Positions 7,565 through 16,411 of a stretch of DNA of 35,372 nucleotides are shown here, piece after piece. The translations under genes were made by a program, and so were the position numbers. Numbering within the stretch: position 1 is the first letter of the stretch; each line of letters opens with the position of its first letter. Under the pieces are notes generated by a model, which saw only the letters and a list, made by a program, of their open reading frames with translations, did no database searches and had not been told where the DNA came from. This stretch comes from Lachnoclostridium sp. (GTDB taxonomy: Bacteria > Bacillota > Clostridia > Lachnospirales > Lachnospiraceae), in the NCBI GenBank assembly GCA_021770065.1, contig JAETRR010000042.1, positions 1-35,372 of the forward strand, given 5' to 3'.

Positions 7565-8371
7565 TTATCCCTCATTAGAATTGTCCCCCTCTTCTGCGCC
7601 GGCAATGACCTTTTCGATTCCGCGCATATCGGCCGCCGTGTCGGTGAAAGAACTCCAGTAGCTTCCGATAATCTTACAACAGGCGGCAAGGCACCAGAGG
7701 TCGATAAGAGCATCCTGCATTCCTTCAACAGAATTCCGATCCTGGACACGAAGTTCGTTGCTGATGATCCGGCCGGGGAAGGTCTTTCGAAGAAGCGCTT
7801 CTTCTTTGTTATCGTCCGTTGCCAGGAAGAAGCAGGTTTCCGGGTGCCGGTCAAGTTCCAGCTTCATCAAAGCTATGAACTGTTCCGTAGTGCTCTTTCC
7901 CATGGAGACGGTATTGTCCGTCCGGCGGATATGAACACCCACACAGCGCTTTTGGAAGGAGGCGGTTAAAAGATCGATGCGCTTCTGCAAAGGGGCGGAA
8001 GGTACATAAAAATGATAGTCATGGGAAGGATAAAAATGTTCCCAGGTGAAAAGGTAGACGGGATTCTTTAGGCTTTCATAAAAGTCCCGGTGAAGGATGC
8101 CGTCTGTTTTGTGATTGAGAATATCATCATTCCCAAAACGCTGCCGGGCAATGAGCTGATAGAAAAGCTTCCGGGGATCCTTTAAGGAACGGATATTGAT
8201 GATGCGGATCTCCTTCACGGGGCGGAAGAGAGCTTCGAAGGGACAGTTAAGCTCCGGGCAGAGATACCAGAGTACAATGAGCCGGTCCTTTCTCTTCTTT
8301 GCCAGTTCCCAGGCGGAATTAATCACGCGCATCCTATTGCATAAACCGCCCGATGGTTGTATTATTAACAT
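7565..8371 (-). CDS. Putative fucosyltransferase-like glycosyltransferase (GT-B, PxGGLxNRM type)
   Basis: This 268-residue soluble protein begins LIIQPSGGLCNRMRVI. The GGLxNRM N-terminal motif and the later VGVHIRRTDNTVS (about residues 144-156) are shared by the alpha-1,2/1,6- and O-fucosyltransferase superfamily (NodZ, FUT8, GT11-like), where the HxRRTD peptide contacts GDP-fucose. LATDDNKEEALLRKTF and the C-terminal SYWSSFTDTAA also fit that fold. The strongest context is the divergent neighbour fkp, which makes GDP-fucose. The start has only a weak binding site. The acceptor is unknown. Another sugar specificity within the superfamily is possible, so the fucosyl call rests on motif plus neighbour. 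Confidence 0.68.
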   Translation of the reverse strand: MLIIQPSGGLCNRMRVINSAWELAKKRKDRLIVLWYLCPELNCPFEALFRPVKEIRIINIRSLKDPRKLFYQLIARQRFGNDDILNHKTDGILHRDFYESLKNPVYLFTWEHFYPSHDYHFYVPSAPLQKRIDLLTASFQKRCVGVHIRRTDNTVSMGKSTTEQFIALMKLELDRHPETCFFLATDDNKEEALLRKTFPGRIISNELRVQDRNSVEGMQDALIDLWCLAACCKIIGSYWSSFTDTAADMRGIEKVIAGAEEGDNSNEG

Positions 8372-8389
8372 AGTATGGTCTGCCTTTCT

Positions 8390-8439
8390 TTAAGAAATGG
8401 TGTGTTTATTAGTATAACACAATCTAAAGCAGATGAAAA
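8390..8439. promoter_or_regulatory. Overlapping divergent promoters of the fucose module
   Basis: Plus strand: TTAAGA (8390-8395), 17 bases, TATAAC (8413-8418), leading to fkp. Minus strand: TTTTCA (complement of 8434-8439), 17 bases, TATACT (complement of 8411-8416), leading to the fucosyltransferase. The two -10 boxes share bases 8413-8416, so polymerase could occupy only one promoter at a time. The boxes are partial matches read by eye. Confidence 0.45.
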
Positions 8440-8452
8440 CATGGGAGAAATA

Positions 8453-11400
8453 ATGAAACCGCAGAAAATGAAAAATTTGTTTTTGCGTCAGAGTTATCAG
8501 GACGCATGGGAAGAGTATGAAAAATCTCTTACAAAAAAATACTTTATCCGTTGGGATTACGTGATACTGACAGCCTCCAATGAGGAGCAGGCAGCCGCTT
8601 ACCAGGCGCAGCTCGATGCAAGGCTGGAGCAGGGAAGGCTTCCGAGGCAGACGGTTTACAAGGTGCTGCCGGATCCGGACGGAAAGCGCGTGGGATCCGG
8701 AGGGGCTACCTTTCATGTAATGAAGTATATCAGCGGACAGTCAGAGGATGAGCGGTGCTTCCGGAATAAGCGGATTCTCGTCATTCATTCGGGAGGGGAC
8801 TCCAAGCGTGTGCCCCAGTATTCAGCCTGTGGCAAGCTGTTTTCTCCTGTGCCCCGGGAGCTTCCCGACGGACGGCGCTCCACTCTGTTTGACGAATTTA
8901 TGATAGGTATGTCCGGGATGCCGGCCCGGTTTAAGGAAGGCATGCTGGTTCTGTCCGGGGATGTGCTCCTGCTCTTTAACCCTTTGCAGGTGGATGTGGC
9001 TTTCCGGGGAGCGGCGGCTATTTCTGTGAAAGAGAATGTGGAGACGGGAAAGGATCATGGTGTATTTTTAGGCGATTCCGAAGGGTATGTGGGTAAGTTT
9101 CTGCACAAGCAGAGCGTGGAAGAGCTCCGCCGTCTCGGAGCCGTGAACGGGCAGAATGCAGTGGATCTGGATACAGGCGCTATTTTGCTGGACTGTGATC
9201 TTCTGGAGAGCCTGTTTGGTCTGATTAGTGAGAATGGACGGGTAGTTCAGGAGAAGTACGCCCGTTTTGTAAATGAGAGGGCGCGTATCAGTTTTTACGG
9301 AGATTTTCTGTATCCGCTGGCATCCGGGGCCGTATTAGAAGAATATCTGGAAGAAAAAGCCGAGGGAGAACTCTGTGAAGAACTGCTCTATTGCAGAAAG
9401 GCCATCTGGGAAGCTGTCAGTTCCTATTCCCTGAAGCTTATCTGTCTGGCGCCGGCGCAGTTTATCCATTTCGGAACGACCAGGGAGCTTCTTGCTCTCT
9501 TGACGGAAGAGATTGATAATTATGAATTCCTGGACTGGAAGGGGCAGATTTTCGGCGTAGAGGAGCATCCGGGAGCCTGTGCCTACAGCAACAGCTATAT
9601 AGAAAAAAATACAGAGATAGCCGCCTCCTCCTATATTGAGGACAGCTATATTTATGAGAAAACCCGGATTGGGGAGGGCTGTGTGATTGCGGCAGTTACT
9701 TTAAGAGGAGAGCAGATTCCCGCTCATACTGTCCTGCACGGACTGAAGCAGAAGGACGGAACCTTTGTGGTCCGGGTATACGGAACAGAGGATAATCCGA
9801 AGGTAACGCTGGAGGAGAAGGGAGCCTTCCTCGGCAGACCTCTGGGGGATTTTTTGAAAACAGCGGGCCTTAAGCCGGAAGAAGTGTGGAAGAATGAAGA
9901 ACATTTCCTGTGGAATGCCGCCCTTTATCCGGTGTGCGGGACGGTCGGGGAGGCTGTTGAGGCAGCCATGCTCATTCTGGATCTGGCAGCGGGAAAAGCG
10001 GACGGGGCAGAGTCATACCGCAGAAGGAAGCGGATAAGCCTTAAGGAGAGTTTTGAACAGGCGGATATCCGGGAGATAGCGGCATGGCAGGAGAAGCTTA
10101 ATACACAGGTGCGCATTACCCGTTTCCTTCTGGCGCTTAAGGAGCGCAGGAGCGTTTCAGAGGCGGCGTCCGTATTCGGAAGCAAAGGCATGACAGAGGC
10201 ACAGCTTGAGAAGCTGAAAGACATTGCGGAAGATTCGGAGTTCGGGCTTCGCATGCGCCTCTACTACTATCTGTCCAGAATGACAAAGGGACATGTAAGC
10301 GAGGAGTTTGAGGATAAATGCTTCCGGTATATCTGCGACAGCCTGTATGATGCAGGTATCGGGAGGGCTCCCGTGGAGAAGGAATATCATATTACCAGAG
10401 ATGAAGTGAAGACAGAGCTTCCGGTCCGGGTGAATTTCGGAGGGGGATGGTCTGACACGCCGCCCTACTGCAACGAACATGGGGGAACAGTTCTCAATGC
10501 GGCCGTGAAGCTGAACGGGATTCTGCCTGTTGTCGTCACGGTGCGGCGGCTTGATAAGCCGTGTATTGCCCTGGCCAGTACGGATTCCGGAGCATATGAG
10601 GAGTTTACGGATGTCAGGCGCCTTCAAAGCTGCCGCGATCCCTTTGATACCTATGCACTCCATAAGGCGGCGCTTCTGGCCTGCGGCATTGTGCCCCTTA
10701 CGGGGGAGACCGGCATGGAAGAACTTCTGCACAAGCTGGGAGGCGGCCTTTATCTGTCTACGGCAGTGAAAGGGATTCCCAGGGGCTCGGGGCTTGGCAC
10801 AAGCAGTATTCTGGCCGGGGCCTGTGTGAAGGCGATTTTTGAATACATCGGAAAAGAAGCTGCGGAAAATGAACTCTATACCCGTGTGCTCTGCATGGAG
10901 CAGCTTATGAGTACCGGCGGAGGCTGGCAGGATCAGGTGGGCGGCCTTACTCCGGGGATAAAGCTGGCATCCACAAAACCGGGGCTTCTGCAGGAGATAG
11001 AGGTGGAGCACCTGTCGATGCCAAAGAAGGCTGTGGAGGAGCTGAAGGAGCGCTTTGTGCTGATCTACACGGGACAGCGGCGTCTGGCACGAAATCTTCT
11101 CAGAGAGGTGGTAGGGAGCTATATCGGCTCCGATCCCAACTCGATTGAGGTCCTCTATGAGATTCAGAGAACGGCGGTTCTGATGAAGTTTGAACTGGAA
11201 AAGGGGAATATTGACGGCTTTGCAGAGCTTCTGGAACGCCACTGGGAGCTGTCAAAGCGTCTGGACGGGGGCAGCACCAATACGTGTATCGATCAGATCT
11301 TTTTAAGCTGCCAGGATCTTCTTGCAGCCAGAATGATCTGCGGCGCGGGAGGCGGAGGCTTCCTGCAGGCGGTTCTGAAAAAGGGCCGCACAAAAGAAGA

Positions 11401-11473
11401 ACTGCGCAGCCGTATCCGCAGCGTGTTCCAGGACAGCGGCGTGGATGTGTGGGACTGTGAGATTATGTTTTAA
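8453..11473 (+). CDS. fkp: Bifunctional fucokinase/GDP-fucose pyrophosphorylase
   Basis: This 1006-residue enzyme turns L-fucose and ATP into fucose-1-phosphate and then, with GTP, into GDP-fucose: the salvage route first described in Bacteroides. The N-terminal half is the pyrophosphorylase, with LVIHSGGDSKRVPQYSACGK (about 109-128) and a short left-handed beta-helix near residues 375-435. The C-terminal third is a GHMP sugar kinase, with VNFGGGWSDTPPY (about 659), PRGSGLGTSSILAG (about 775) and MICGAGGGGF (about 962). The domain order and length resemble the roughly 950-residue Bacteroides enzyme. The ATG at 8453 follows GGGAG five bases upstream; a start at 8375 would overlap the promoter. 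It stands divergent from the fucosyltransferase and implies growth on, or capture of, host L-fucose for surface decoration. Confidence 0.93.
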   Translation: MKPQKMKNLFLRQSYQDAWEEYEKSLTKKYFIRWDYVILTASNEEQAAAYQAQLDARLEQGRLPRQTVYKVLPDPDGKRVGSGGATFHVMKYISGQSEDERCFRNKRILVIHSGGDSKRVPQYSACGKLFSPVPRELPDGRRSTLFDEFMIGMSGMPARFKEGMLVLSGDVLLLFNPLQVDVAFRGAAAISVKENVETGKDHGVFLGDSEGYVGKFLHKQSVEELRRLGAVNGQNAVDLDTGAILLDCDLLESLFGLISENGRVVQEKYARFVNERARISFYGDFLYPLASGAVLEEYLEEKAEGELCEELLYCRKAIWEAVSSYSLKLICLAPAQFIHFGTTRELLALLTEEIDNYEFLDWKGQIFGVEEHPGACAYSNSYIEKNTEIAASSYIEDSYIYEKTRIGEGCVIAAVTLRGEQIPAHTVLHGLKQKDGTFVVRVYGTEDNPKVTLEEKGAFLGRPLGDFLKTAGLKPEEVWKNEEHFLWNAALYPVCGTVGEAVEAAMLILDLAAGKADGAESYRRRKRISLKESFEQADIREIAAWQEKLNTQVRITRFLLALKERRSVSEAASVFGSKGMTEAQLEKLKDIAEDSEFGLRMRLYYYLSRMTKGHVSEEFEDKCFRYICDSLYDAGIGRAPVEKEYHITRDEVKTELPVRVNFGGGWSDTPPYCNEHGGTVLNAAVKLNGILPVVVTVRRLDKPCIALASTDSGAYEEFTDVRRLQSCRDPFDTYALHKAALLACGIVPLTGETGMEELLHKLGGGLYLSTAVKGIPRGSGLGTSSILAGACVKAIFEYIGKEAAENELYTRVLCMEQLMSTGGGWQDQVGGLTPGIKLASTKPGLLQEIEVEHLSMPKKAVEELKERFVLIYTGQRRLARNLLREVVGSYIGSDPNSIEVLYEIQRTAVLMKFELEKGNIDGFAELLERHWELSKRLDGGSTNTCIDQIFLSCQDLLAARMICGAGGGGFLQAVLKKGRTKEELRSRIRSVFQDSGVDVWDCEIMF

Positions 11474-11496
11474 GCCAACTGGAACGGAGAACGGAT

Positions 11497-12708
11497 TTGA
11501 AAGTAATGCAGATTAATACCGTATGCGGCACCGGAAGCGTGGGCCGCATAACGACAGACCTGATACATGCCCTGGAGACAGAAGGCGGCGAAGGCCTTGC
11601 AGCTTTTGGCCGCAGAAAGGCTCCTGCAGATGTGCACGCTTATAAGTTCGGCACTAGTCTGGATATGGGAATCCATGTGCTCCATACTTTTTTCCGGGGC
11701 GAGCACGGATTTGCCTCCCGAAAGCAGACGGGGCGTCTGATAAAAAAAATAGAGGAGTATGATCCGGATATTATTCATCTGCACAATATCCATGGTTTTT
11801 ATCTGGATACAGAACAGTTATTCGCATATCTCAAAAAAGCCGGGCGGCCTGTGGTCTGGACTCTTCACGACTGCTGGAGTTTTACCGGACATTGTGCCCA
11901 TTTTGATTATATCGGCTGTATGAAGTGGAAGTCGTGCTGTGAGGACTGTCCGCAGTATAAAAGTGTCTATCCTTATGCATTGTTTAAGGATAATTCAAAG
12001 GAAAATTACCGCCGGAAAAAAGAGGCTTTTACAGGTGTTGCGCATCTTACCATTGTAACGCCGTCCAGATGGCTTTCACGCTTTGTGAAGGAATCCTATC
12101 TTAAGGAATACCCGGTCAGGGTGATTCCCAACGGAATTTCCCTTGATAAGTTCCGCCCGGTAGATAAGGGGCTTAAGTCCCGCCTGGGTATGGAGAAAAA
12201 ATTTATTCTTTTGGGAGTTGCGGGTATGTGGGAGGAGCGGAAGGGTTATGCTTATTTTGAGGAGCTTGCGGATCGCCTGGATGATTCTTATCAGATTATA
12301 CTGATAGGCCTTTCCAGGCAGAAGCTGCGCAGGCTTCATCCCGGGATTTACGGAGTGATGCGCACCAACAGCATGGAAGAGCTGGCAGAGTATTACTCTA
12401 TGGCAGATGCCTATGTGAATCCGACTCTGGAGGATACCTTTCCGACTACGAATCTGGAGGCTCTGGCCTGCGGAACGCCGGTGATTACCTTTGCTACCGG
12501 CGGAAGTGTGGAGTCGGTGGATGATGATACCGGAAAAATTGTGCCCAGGGGAGATACGGAAAAACTCATTGAGGCGGTTAAGGAGCTTCGCGGCGAACCG
12601 TCCAGACGGGCGGCGTGCCTTAAAAAGGCAGCAGGATACAATAAGGAGGACAGATTCCGGGAGTATCTGATTTTATACCGGGAGCTTTTGGAGGAAAAAG
12701 ATGCATAA
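11497..12708 (+). CDS. Glycosyltransferase family 4 protein
   Basis: This 403-residue GT-B glycosyltransferase begins MKVMQINTVCGTGSVGRIT, the typical start of colanic-acid-type GT4 enzymes. This supports the TTG at 11497 as the true start even though an ATG follows at the fourth codon; GGAG lies about seven bases upstream. The N-terminal domain holds DIIHLHNIHGFY, TLHDCWSFTGHCAHF and a cysteine-rich patch (CMKWKSCCEDCPQY). The donor-binding C-terminal domain has VIPNGISLDKF, then NPTLEDTFPTTNLEALACG (around residue 310), the E-x7-E-like nucleotide-sugar motif. The enzyme should be cytoplasmic; the sugar is unknown. It overlaps the next glycosyltransferase by eight bases, so the two are translationally coupled. 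Confidence 0.9.
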   Translation: MKVMQINTVCGTGSVGRITTDLIHALETEGGEGLAAFGRRKAPADVHAYKFGTSLDMGIHVLHTFFRGEHGFASRKQTGRLIKKIEEYDPDIIHLHNIHGFYLDTEQLFAYLKKAGRPVVWTLHDCWSFTGHCAHFDYIGCMKWKSCCEDCPQYKSVYPYALFKDNSKENYRRKKEAFTGVAHLTIVTPSRWLSRFVKESYLKEYPVRVIPNGISLDKFRPVDKGLKSRLGMEKKFILLGVAGMWEERKGYAYFEELADRLDDSYQIILIGLSRQKLRRLHPGIYGVMRTNSMEELAEYYSMADAYVNPTLEDTFPTTNLEALACGTPVITFATGGSVESVDDDTGKIVPRGDTEKLIEAVKELRGEPSRRAACLKKAAGYNKEDRFREYLILYRELLEEKDA

Positions 12709-13447
12709 GCCAAAGGTGTCCATTGTGACAACCACTTATAATGATAAAGAGAGCCTGGAAAAAACGATCTTTCAGGTACGGCAGCAGGATTATGAAAATA
12801 TGGAATATATTATTGTGGACGGGGGCTCCTCGGACGGAACTCTGGAGATGATTGAAAAAGCCGGAAAAGAAATGGGAGAGAAGCTTCTCTGGATATCGGA
12901 GCCGGATAAAGGAATTTACGATGCCCTGAATAAAGGCTTCCGGATGGCATCCGGAGAGATTCTGGGATGCTGCTTTGACCAGTTTGCAGGGAAAGATGTG
13001 ATTTCCAGAATGGTGGATGTGATTCTCAGAGAGAATACGGACGGCGTTCACGGCGACCTCTGCTATATGGACGGGGAACGCGTTGTCCGCCGGTGGCACC
13101 AGGGCCAGGGTAAGATCCGTTACGGCTGGATGCCCGGACATCCCACCCTGTATCTTAAGCGGGAGGTATATGAACGGTTCGGTTATTATAAGACGGATTA
13201 CCGGATTTCCGCCGATTATGAGTTTATGATCCGGATTCTGAAAGACGGGAAGGTAAAGCTTTCTTATATTCCGGAAGTACTCATCTATATGGCTCACGGA
13301 GGGACAAGCACCGGCAGCCTGAGCGCTTATCTGGAGGGAATGAAGGAGGGACACAGGGCTCTTAAGGAGAACGGAATACGGGCGGCCTGGTTCACGGATC
13401 TGTGCAGAACATTACGTGTACTTGCACAATTTGTTAAAAAGAGGTAA
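12701..13447 (+). CDS. Glycosyltransferase family 2 protein, WcaE-like, with altered DxD site
   Basis: This 248-residue GT2 enzyme begins PKVSIVTTTYNDKESLEKTI. It has YIIVDGGSSDGT (about 32-43) and SEPDKGIYDALNKGFRMASG (about 66-85), both diagnostic of WcaE-like transferases. Where relatives carry the metal-binding LNSDD/NADD motif, this protein reads GCCFDQFAGKDV, so the usual Asp pair is reduced to DQ. The acceptor half is intact: MPGHPTLYLKREVYERFG and ISADYEFMIRIL. It may use an atypical metal site, bind a partner, or be weakened. It overlaps the upstream GT4 gene, which suggests consecutive steps or a complex. Confidence 0.87.
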   Translation: MHKPKVSIVTTTYNDKESLEKTIFQVRQQDYENMEYIIVDGGSSDGTLEMIEKAGKEMGEKLLWISEPDKGIYDALNKGFRMASGEILGCCFDQFAGKDVISRMVDVILRENTDGVHGDLCYMDGERVVRRWHQGQGKIRYGWMPGHPTLYLKREVYERFGYYKTDYRISADYEFMIRILKDGKVKLSYIPEVLIYMAHGGTSTGSLSAYLEGMKEGHRALKENGIRAAWFTDLCRTLRVLAQFVKKR

Positions 13448-13527
13448 ACTACACAGAAGAAAAACATTAATGCCACTCTGATCAGTGATAAAAGACATAA
13501 AAAACAAAAAGCAGAAGGTGATTAAGA

Positions 13528-15132
13528 TTGGAACTGATTTATGAGATAACAAATGAGCTGTGGAAAAGGATTCTGGATTGGATGAAGGAGGAGAAAAACC
13601 AGGAACGTTTCCTGTGGGTGTGTTTCGGCATCAGCCTGCTTCCGATTCTGGCTTTAAGTTTTTTCAACCATCCTGTTATGGATGATTTCAACTACGGAAT
13701 TCTGACCCACCGGGCCTTTGTGGAGAACAAGGGGTTAGGATGCGTGATTCCCGTGCTTAAGGCAGCGATCCAGCGCTCGGTAAATCTATGGCACAGCTGG
13801 CAGGGAACCTTTACTTTTGCCGTGATAGGAGCCCTGCGGCCTTCTATTTTTACGGAAAAGCTGACTTTTACCCATACCTTTATCCTGCTGGGATTATTTA
13901 TATGGGGGTTTGTATATTTTTCAAAGACCGTACTTCACCGGATTCTGGGGCTGTCGAAGCATGTGGCAATGATAACGGCGGTTCTGGCCATGACCCTCTG
14001 CATCCAGTATGTTCCGGTGGGGCTTGAGGCTTTTTACTGGTGGATCGGAAGCATCGGCTACACAGGCATGTTCGGGGTAATGCTGGTGCTCTTTGCCGTA
14101 CTGTTCCTGTGCAAATTTGAGAAACGTATCACGGCAAAGCGTATGGCGGCAATGACAGCCATGGCATTTCTCTTGTCCGGCGGCATGTATCCGATTCTGC
14201 TTCTGACTGCGGTGCTGCTGGTTCTGAATCTTTTGGATATTCTTATTGGAAAGCAGTATCAAAAGGCCATGAAGATTCAGATAACCGCTTTGAATGTGAT
14301 ATTTTTCGCGGGTTTTATTCTGAATGTAGCTGCACCGGGCAACAGCCGCAGGCAGTCAAATTTTGATCCCCGTACCCCGGTGGAGGCCATTTATAAATCT
14401 TATACCAAATCACTGGAATATCTGTTTGAATGTACCAATGTGGTGATTGCGCTGGTTATGATCGGCCTGTTTGTCTATATGCTGTACAAGCTTAAGGATA
14501 CAAAATTTTCCTTCCGCTGTCCCCTTATGTTTACCCTGGTAAGCTATAGTATGGTGGTTGTAATGTGGGTGCCGGCCATCTATGCCGTGCGTTTTATCTC
14601 CGGAGGACGCTATTACAACATCCTTTACTATGGGGTGATTATGTTCTACACGGCGAACGTGATATACTACGCGGGCTGGCTCAGACGAAAATATGAAGCG
14701 TGTGAGGGGCAGATTCAGAAGCTTATACGGGATTTGTCTCCGCTTCTATTAGGAGTACTGGCTGTGTTCTGCGTGATACTCGGATTTCTGAAGATCAATA
14801 TTGTCCGGGATCTGGAGGAGATTACGTCTGCCACAGCCCTTAAGTCCATGGTATACGGGGAGGCCCAGGTGTACCACAGGGAAATTAAGGAGCGCGAGGC
14901 CATGTACAACGATCCAAGTCTTCGCCGGGTAGAGGTAGAAGAGGTGACATACCGCCCGGAGCTTTTGTACTTCGGAACATTGACTCCGGATCCGGATGAG
15001 AGCCGTAATCAGGCTATGTGCGATTATTACGATAAGGATTATATGGTGAAGCTTGTACCGGAGGAAGAGGAAACAGGGGAAGCGCCTGAAGCGGGAGAGG
15101 AAGCGCCCGACGGTGAAGAGGAGCAGGAATAA
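13528..15132 (+). CDS. DUF6056-like multi-pass membrane protein (probable GT-C)
   Basis: This 534-residue membrane protein has about ten to twelve hydrophobic segments. The first outer loop after the first membrane helix holds HPVMDDFNYG (about residues 49-58) and later WHSWQGTF. The DDFxYG and WQG elements are shared by DUF6056-type proteins, presumed GT-C glycosyltransferases that use lipid-linked sugars outside the membrane. A cytosolic C-terminal tail is extremely acidic (EEEETGEAPEAGEE). Translation starts at TTG 13528 after AAGGTGA at six bases; no ATG fits the N-terminus. It precedes a GT2 and a DUF2304-like gene, a common grouping for lipid-linked sugar transfer. Confidence 0.75.
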   Translation: MELIYEITNELWKRILDWMKEEKNQERFLWVCFGISLLPILALSFFNHPVMDDFNYGILTHRAFVENKGLGCVIPVLKAAIQRSVNLWHSWQGTFTFAVIGALRPSIFTEKLTFTHTFILLGLFIWGFVYFSKTVLHRILGLSKHVAMITAVLAMTLCIQYVPVGLEAFYWWIGSIGYTGMFGVMLVLFAVLFLCKFEKRITAKRMAAMTAMAFLLSGGMYPILLLTAVLLVLNLLDILIGKQYQKAMKIQITALNVIFFAGFILNVAAPGNSRRQSNFDPRTPVEAIYKSYTKSLEYLFECTNVVIALVMIGLFVYMLYKLKDTKFSFRCPLMFTLVSYSMVVVMWVPAIYAVRFISGGRYYNILYYGVIMFYTANVIYYAGWLRRKYEACEGQIQKLIRDLSPLLLGVLAVFCVILGFLKINIVRDLEEITSATALKSMVYGEAQVYHREIKEREAMYNDPSLRRVEVEEVTYRPELLYFGTLTPDPDESRNQAMCDYYDKDYMVKLVPEEEETGEAPEAGEEAPDGEEEQE

Positions 15133-15150
15133 AACGGCTGCGGAACCGAC

Positions 15151-15181
15151 TTTACCTTTTCGTGCCGCCGCGCAGCGATTT
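15151..15181 (+). repeat. Intergenic repeat type 1, diverged copy
   Basis: Matches the 31-base unit at 4227 at 27 of 31 positions; the GCGCAGCGA core is kept, but the palindrome is weakened. It lies 17 bases before the ATG of the following GT2 gene. The binding site AGGAG follows at 15186-15190. Confidence 0.8.
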
Positions 15182-15197
15182 TGACAGGAGAAGAGGA

Positions 15198-15899
15198 ATG
15201 AGATGTCTTGTGATTATTCCGGCGTACAATGAAGAAGAGAATATAGAACGGGTAATTGAGAATCTGAAGGAGCATTATTCTTTTTATGATTATGTAGTGA
15301 TCAATGACGGATCTTCAGACAATACGTCCGGGATTTGCAAAAAAAGAGATTATGAAATGATTGATCTGCCGGTGAACCTGGGACTGGCCGGCGCTTTTCA
15401 GACAGGGCTTAAATACGCTTACCGGAGAGGCTATGACTATGCCATTCAGTTTGACGCAGACGGGCAGCACCGGCCGGAATTCATTGCTCCTATGCTGGAG
15501 AAGATGAAGGAAGGTTACGATATTGTCATTGGTTCCCGGTTTGTAACGGAAAAAAAGCCTCATTCTATGCGGATGCTGGGAAGCAACCTGATTTCCCTGG
15601 CTACCAGGCTGACGACGGGCAGAAAGGTTAAGGATCCCACTTCCGGTATGCGTATGTTCAATAAGAAGATGATTGCGGAGTTCGCTTTGAATCTCAATTA
15701 CGGGCCTGAGCCGGATACGATCTCCTATCTTCTGAAGCAGGGGGCAACCATTGCGGAGGTTCAGGTGGAGATGGATGAGCGGATTGCCGGGGAGAGCTAT
15801 CTGAATCTTTCCCGTTCTGTGATGTATATGCTGCGGATGCTTCTGTCAATCCTGTTTATACAGAACTTTCGCAAGCGCAGGGAGGTGAAGACAAAATGA
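15198..15899 (+). CDS. Glycosyltransferase family 2, DPM1-like
   Basis: This 233-residue GT2 enzyme of the polyprenyl-phosphate sugar synthase type begins MRCLVIIPAYNEEENIERVI. VVINDGSSDNTSGIC and QFDADGQHRPEF (the metal-binding DADGQ) are characteristic, as is GSRF and the later DPTSGMRMFNKK. There is no transmembrane domain, but a weakly hydrophobic C-terminal helix (MLRMLLSILFIQNF) may rest on the membrane. It probably loads a sugar onto a polyprenyl phosphate. ATG 15198 follows AGGAG and begins at the family N-terminus; a GTG at 15162 lies inside the repeat and is unlikely. Its stop overlaps the next start (ATGA), tying it to the DUF2304-like membrane protein. Confidence 0.9.
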   Translation: MRCLVIIPAYNEEENIERVIENLKEHYSFYDYVVINDGSSDNTSGICKKRDYEMIDLPVNLGLAGAFQTGLKYAYRRGYDYAIQFDADGQHRPEFIAPMLEKMKEGYDIVIGSRFVTEKKPHSMRMLGSNLISLATRLTTGRKVKDPTSGMRMFNKKMIAEFALNLNYGPEPDTISYLLKQGATIAEVQVEMDERIAGESYLNLSRSVMYMLRMLLSILFIQNFRKRREVKTK

Positions 15900-16306
15900 C
15901 GCCTGTATTTCGTATTCTTTTAATTGTGGTGTCGCTGTTTACCACCTGCTATATTCTAAAACGAATCCGCCAGTCAAAGCTGCAGATTGAGTATGCAATT
16001 TTCTGGATTCTTTTTTCCGGAGTGCTGATTGTATTCAGCCTGTTCCCGTGGCTGGTATCTATGTTTACCAGGATGATCGGCATGCAGCTTCCGGTAAACT
16101 TTATTTTCCTGCTGTTCATCTTTGTGCTGATGGTAAAACTTTTCTTTATGACCATCGAGCTGTCTACCCTGGAAAATAAGGTCAAAGATCTGACACAGGA
16201 ACTGGCTCTGGAGGAAAAGGATCGCAGGGATGAACAGAAGCGGCTTCTTAAGGAAACCAGGCAGGGGCCGGATGCAGAACAGAAGTCAGAGACCCCGAAG
16301 CTATAA
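15896..16306 (+). CDS. DUF2304-like small membrane protein
   Basis: This 136-residue protein has three hydrophobic segments: VFRILLIVVSLFTTCYIL, EYAIFWILFSGVLIVFSLF and NFIFLLFIFVLMVKLFFM. A charged coiled-coil tail, STLENKVKDLTQELALEEKD and beyond, follows. The arrangement and the coupling to a DPM1-like GT2 match DUF2304 proteins, thought to be membrane partners of such enzymes. The ATG overlaps the upstream TGA by the ATGA pattern. Its biochemical role is not known. Confidence 0.8.
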   Translation: MTPVFRILLIVVSLFTTCYILKRIRQSKLQIEYAIFWILFSGVLIVFSLFPWLVSMFTRMIGMQLPVNFIFLLFIFVLMVKLFFMTIELSTLENKVKDLTQELALEEKDRRDEQKRLLKETRQGPDAEQKSETPKL

Positions 16307-16411
16307 ACATGTAACGGCAGTTTTTGTAAGCGTATGGCGGCGCACGGACAGAATCGCGGCAAAAGCTGCGAAATGGAGACAGGGAACTGTTCATAGGGAA
16401 AGGAGAGCTTT

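Noticed and set aside
8375..8452. A 26-residue N-terminal extension of Fkp
   Set aside because: The region contains the promoter, lacks a binding site at 8375, and the ATG at 8453 has GGGAG at proper distance.
10157..11242. A 361-codon open frame on the minus strand inside fkp
   Set aside because: It lies antisense to the conserved kinase domain, has no family motifs and no binding site; it is a by-product of the plus-strand codon use.
16307..16411. A further copy of the leader repeat before rfbD
   Set aside because: The gap has an ordinary AAAGGAGAG binding site and none of the GAATAGG or GCGACTT elements.
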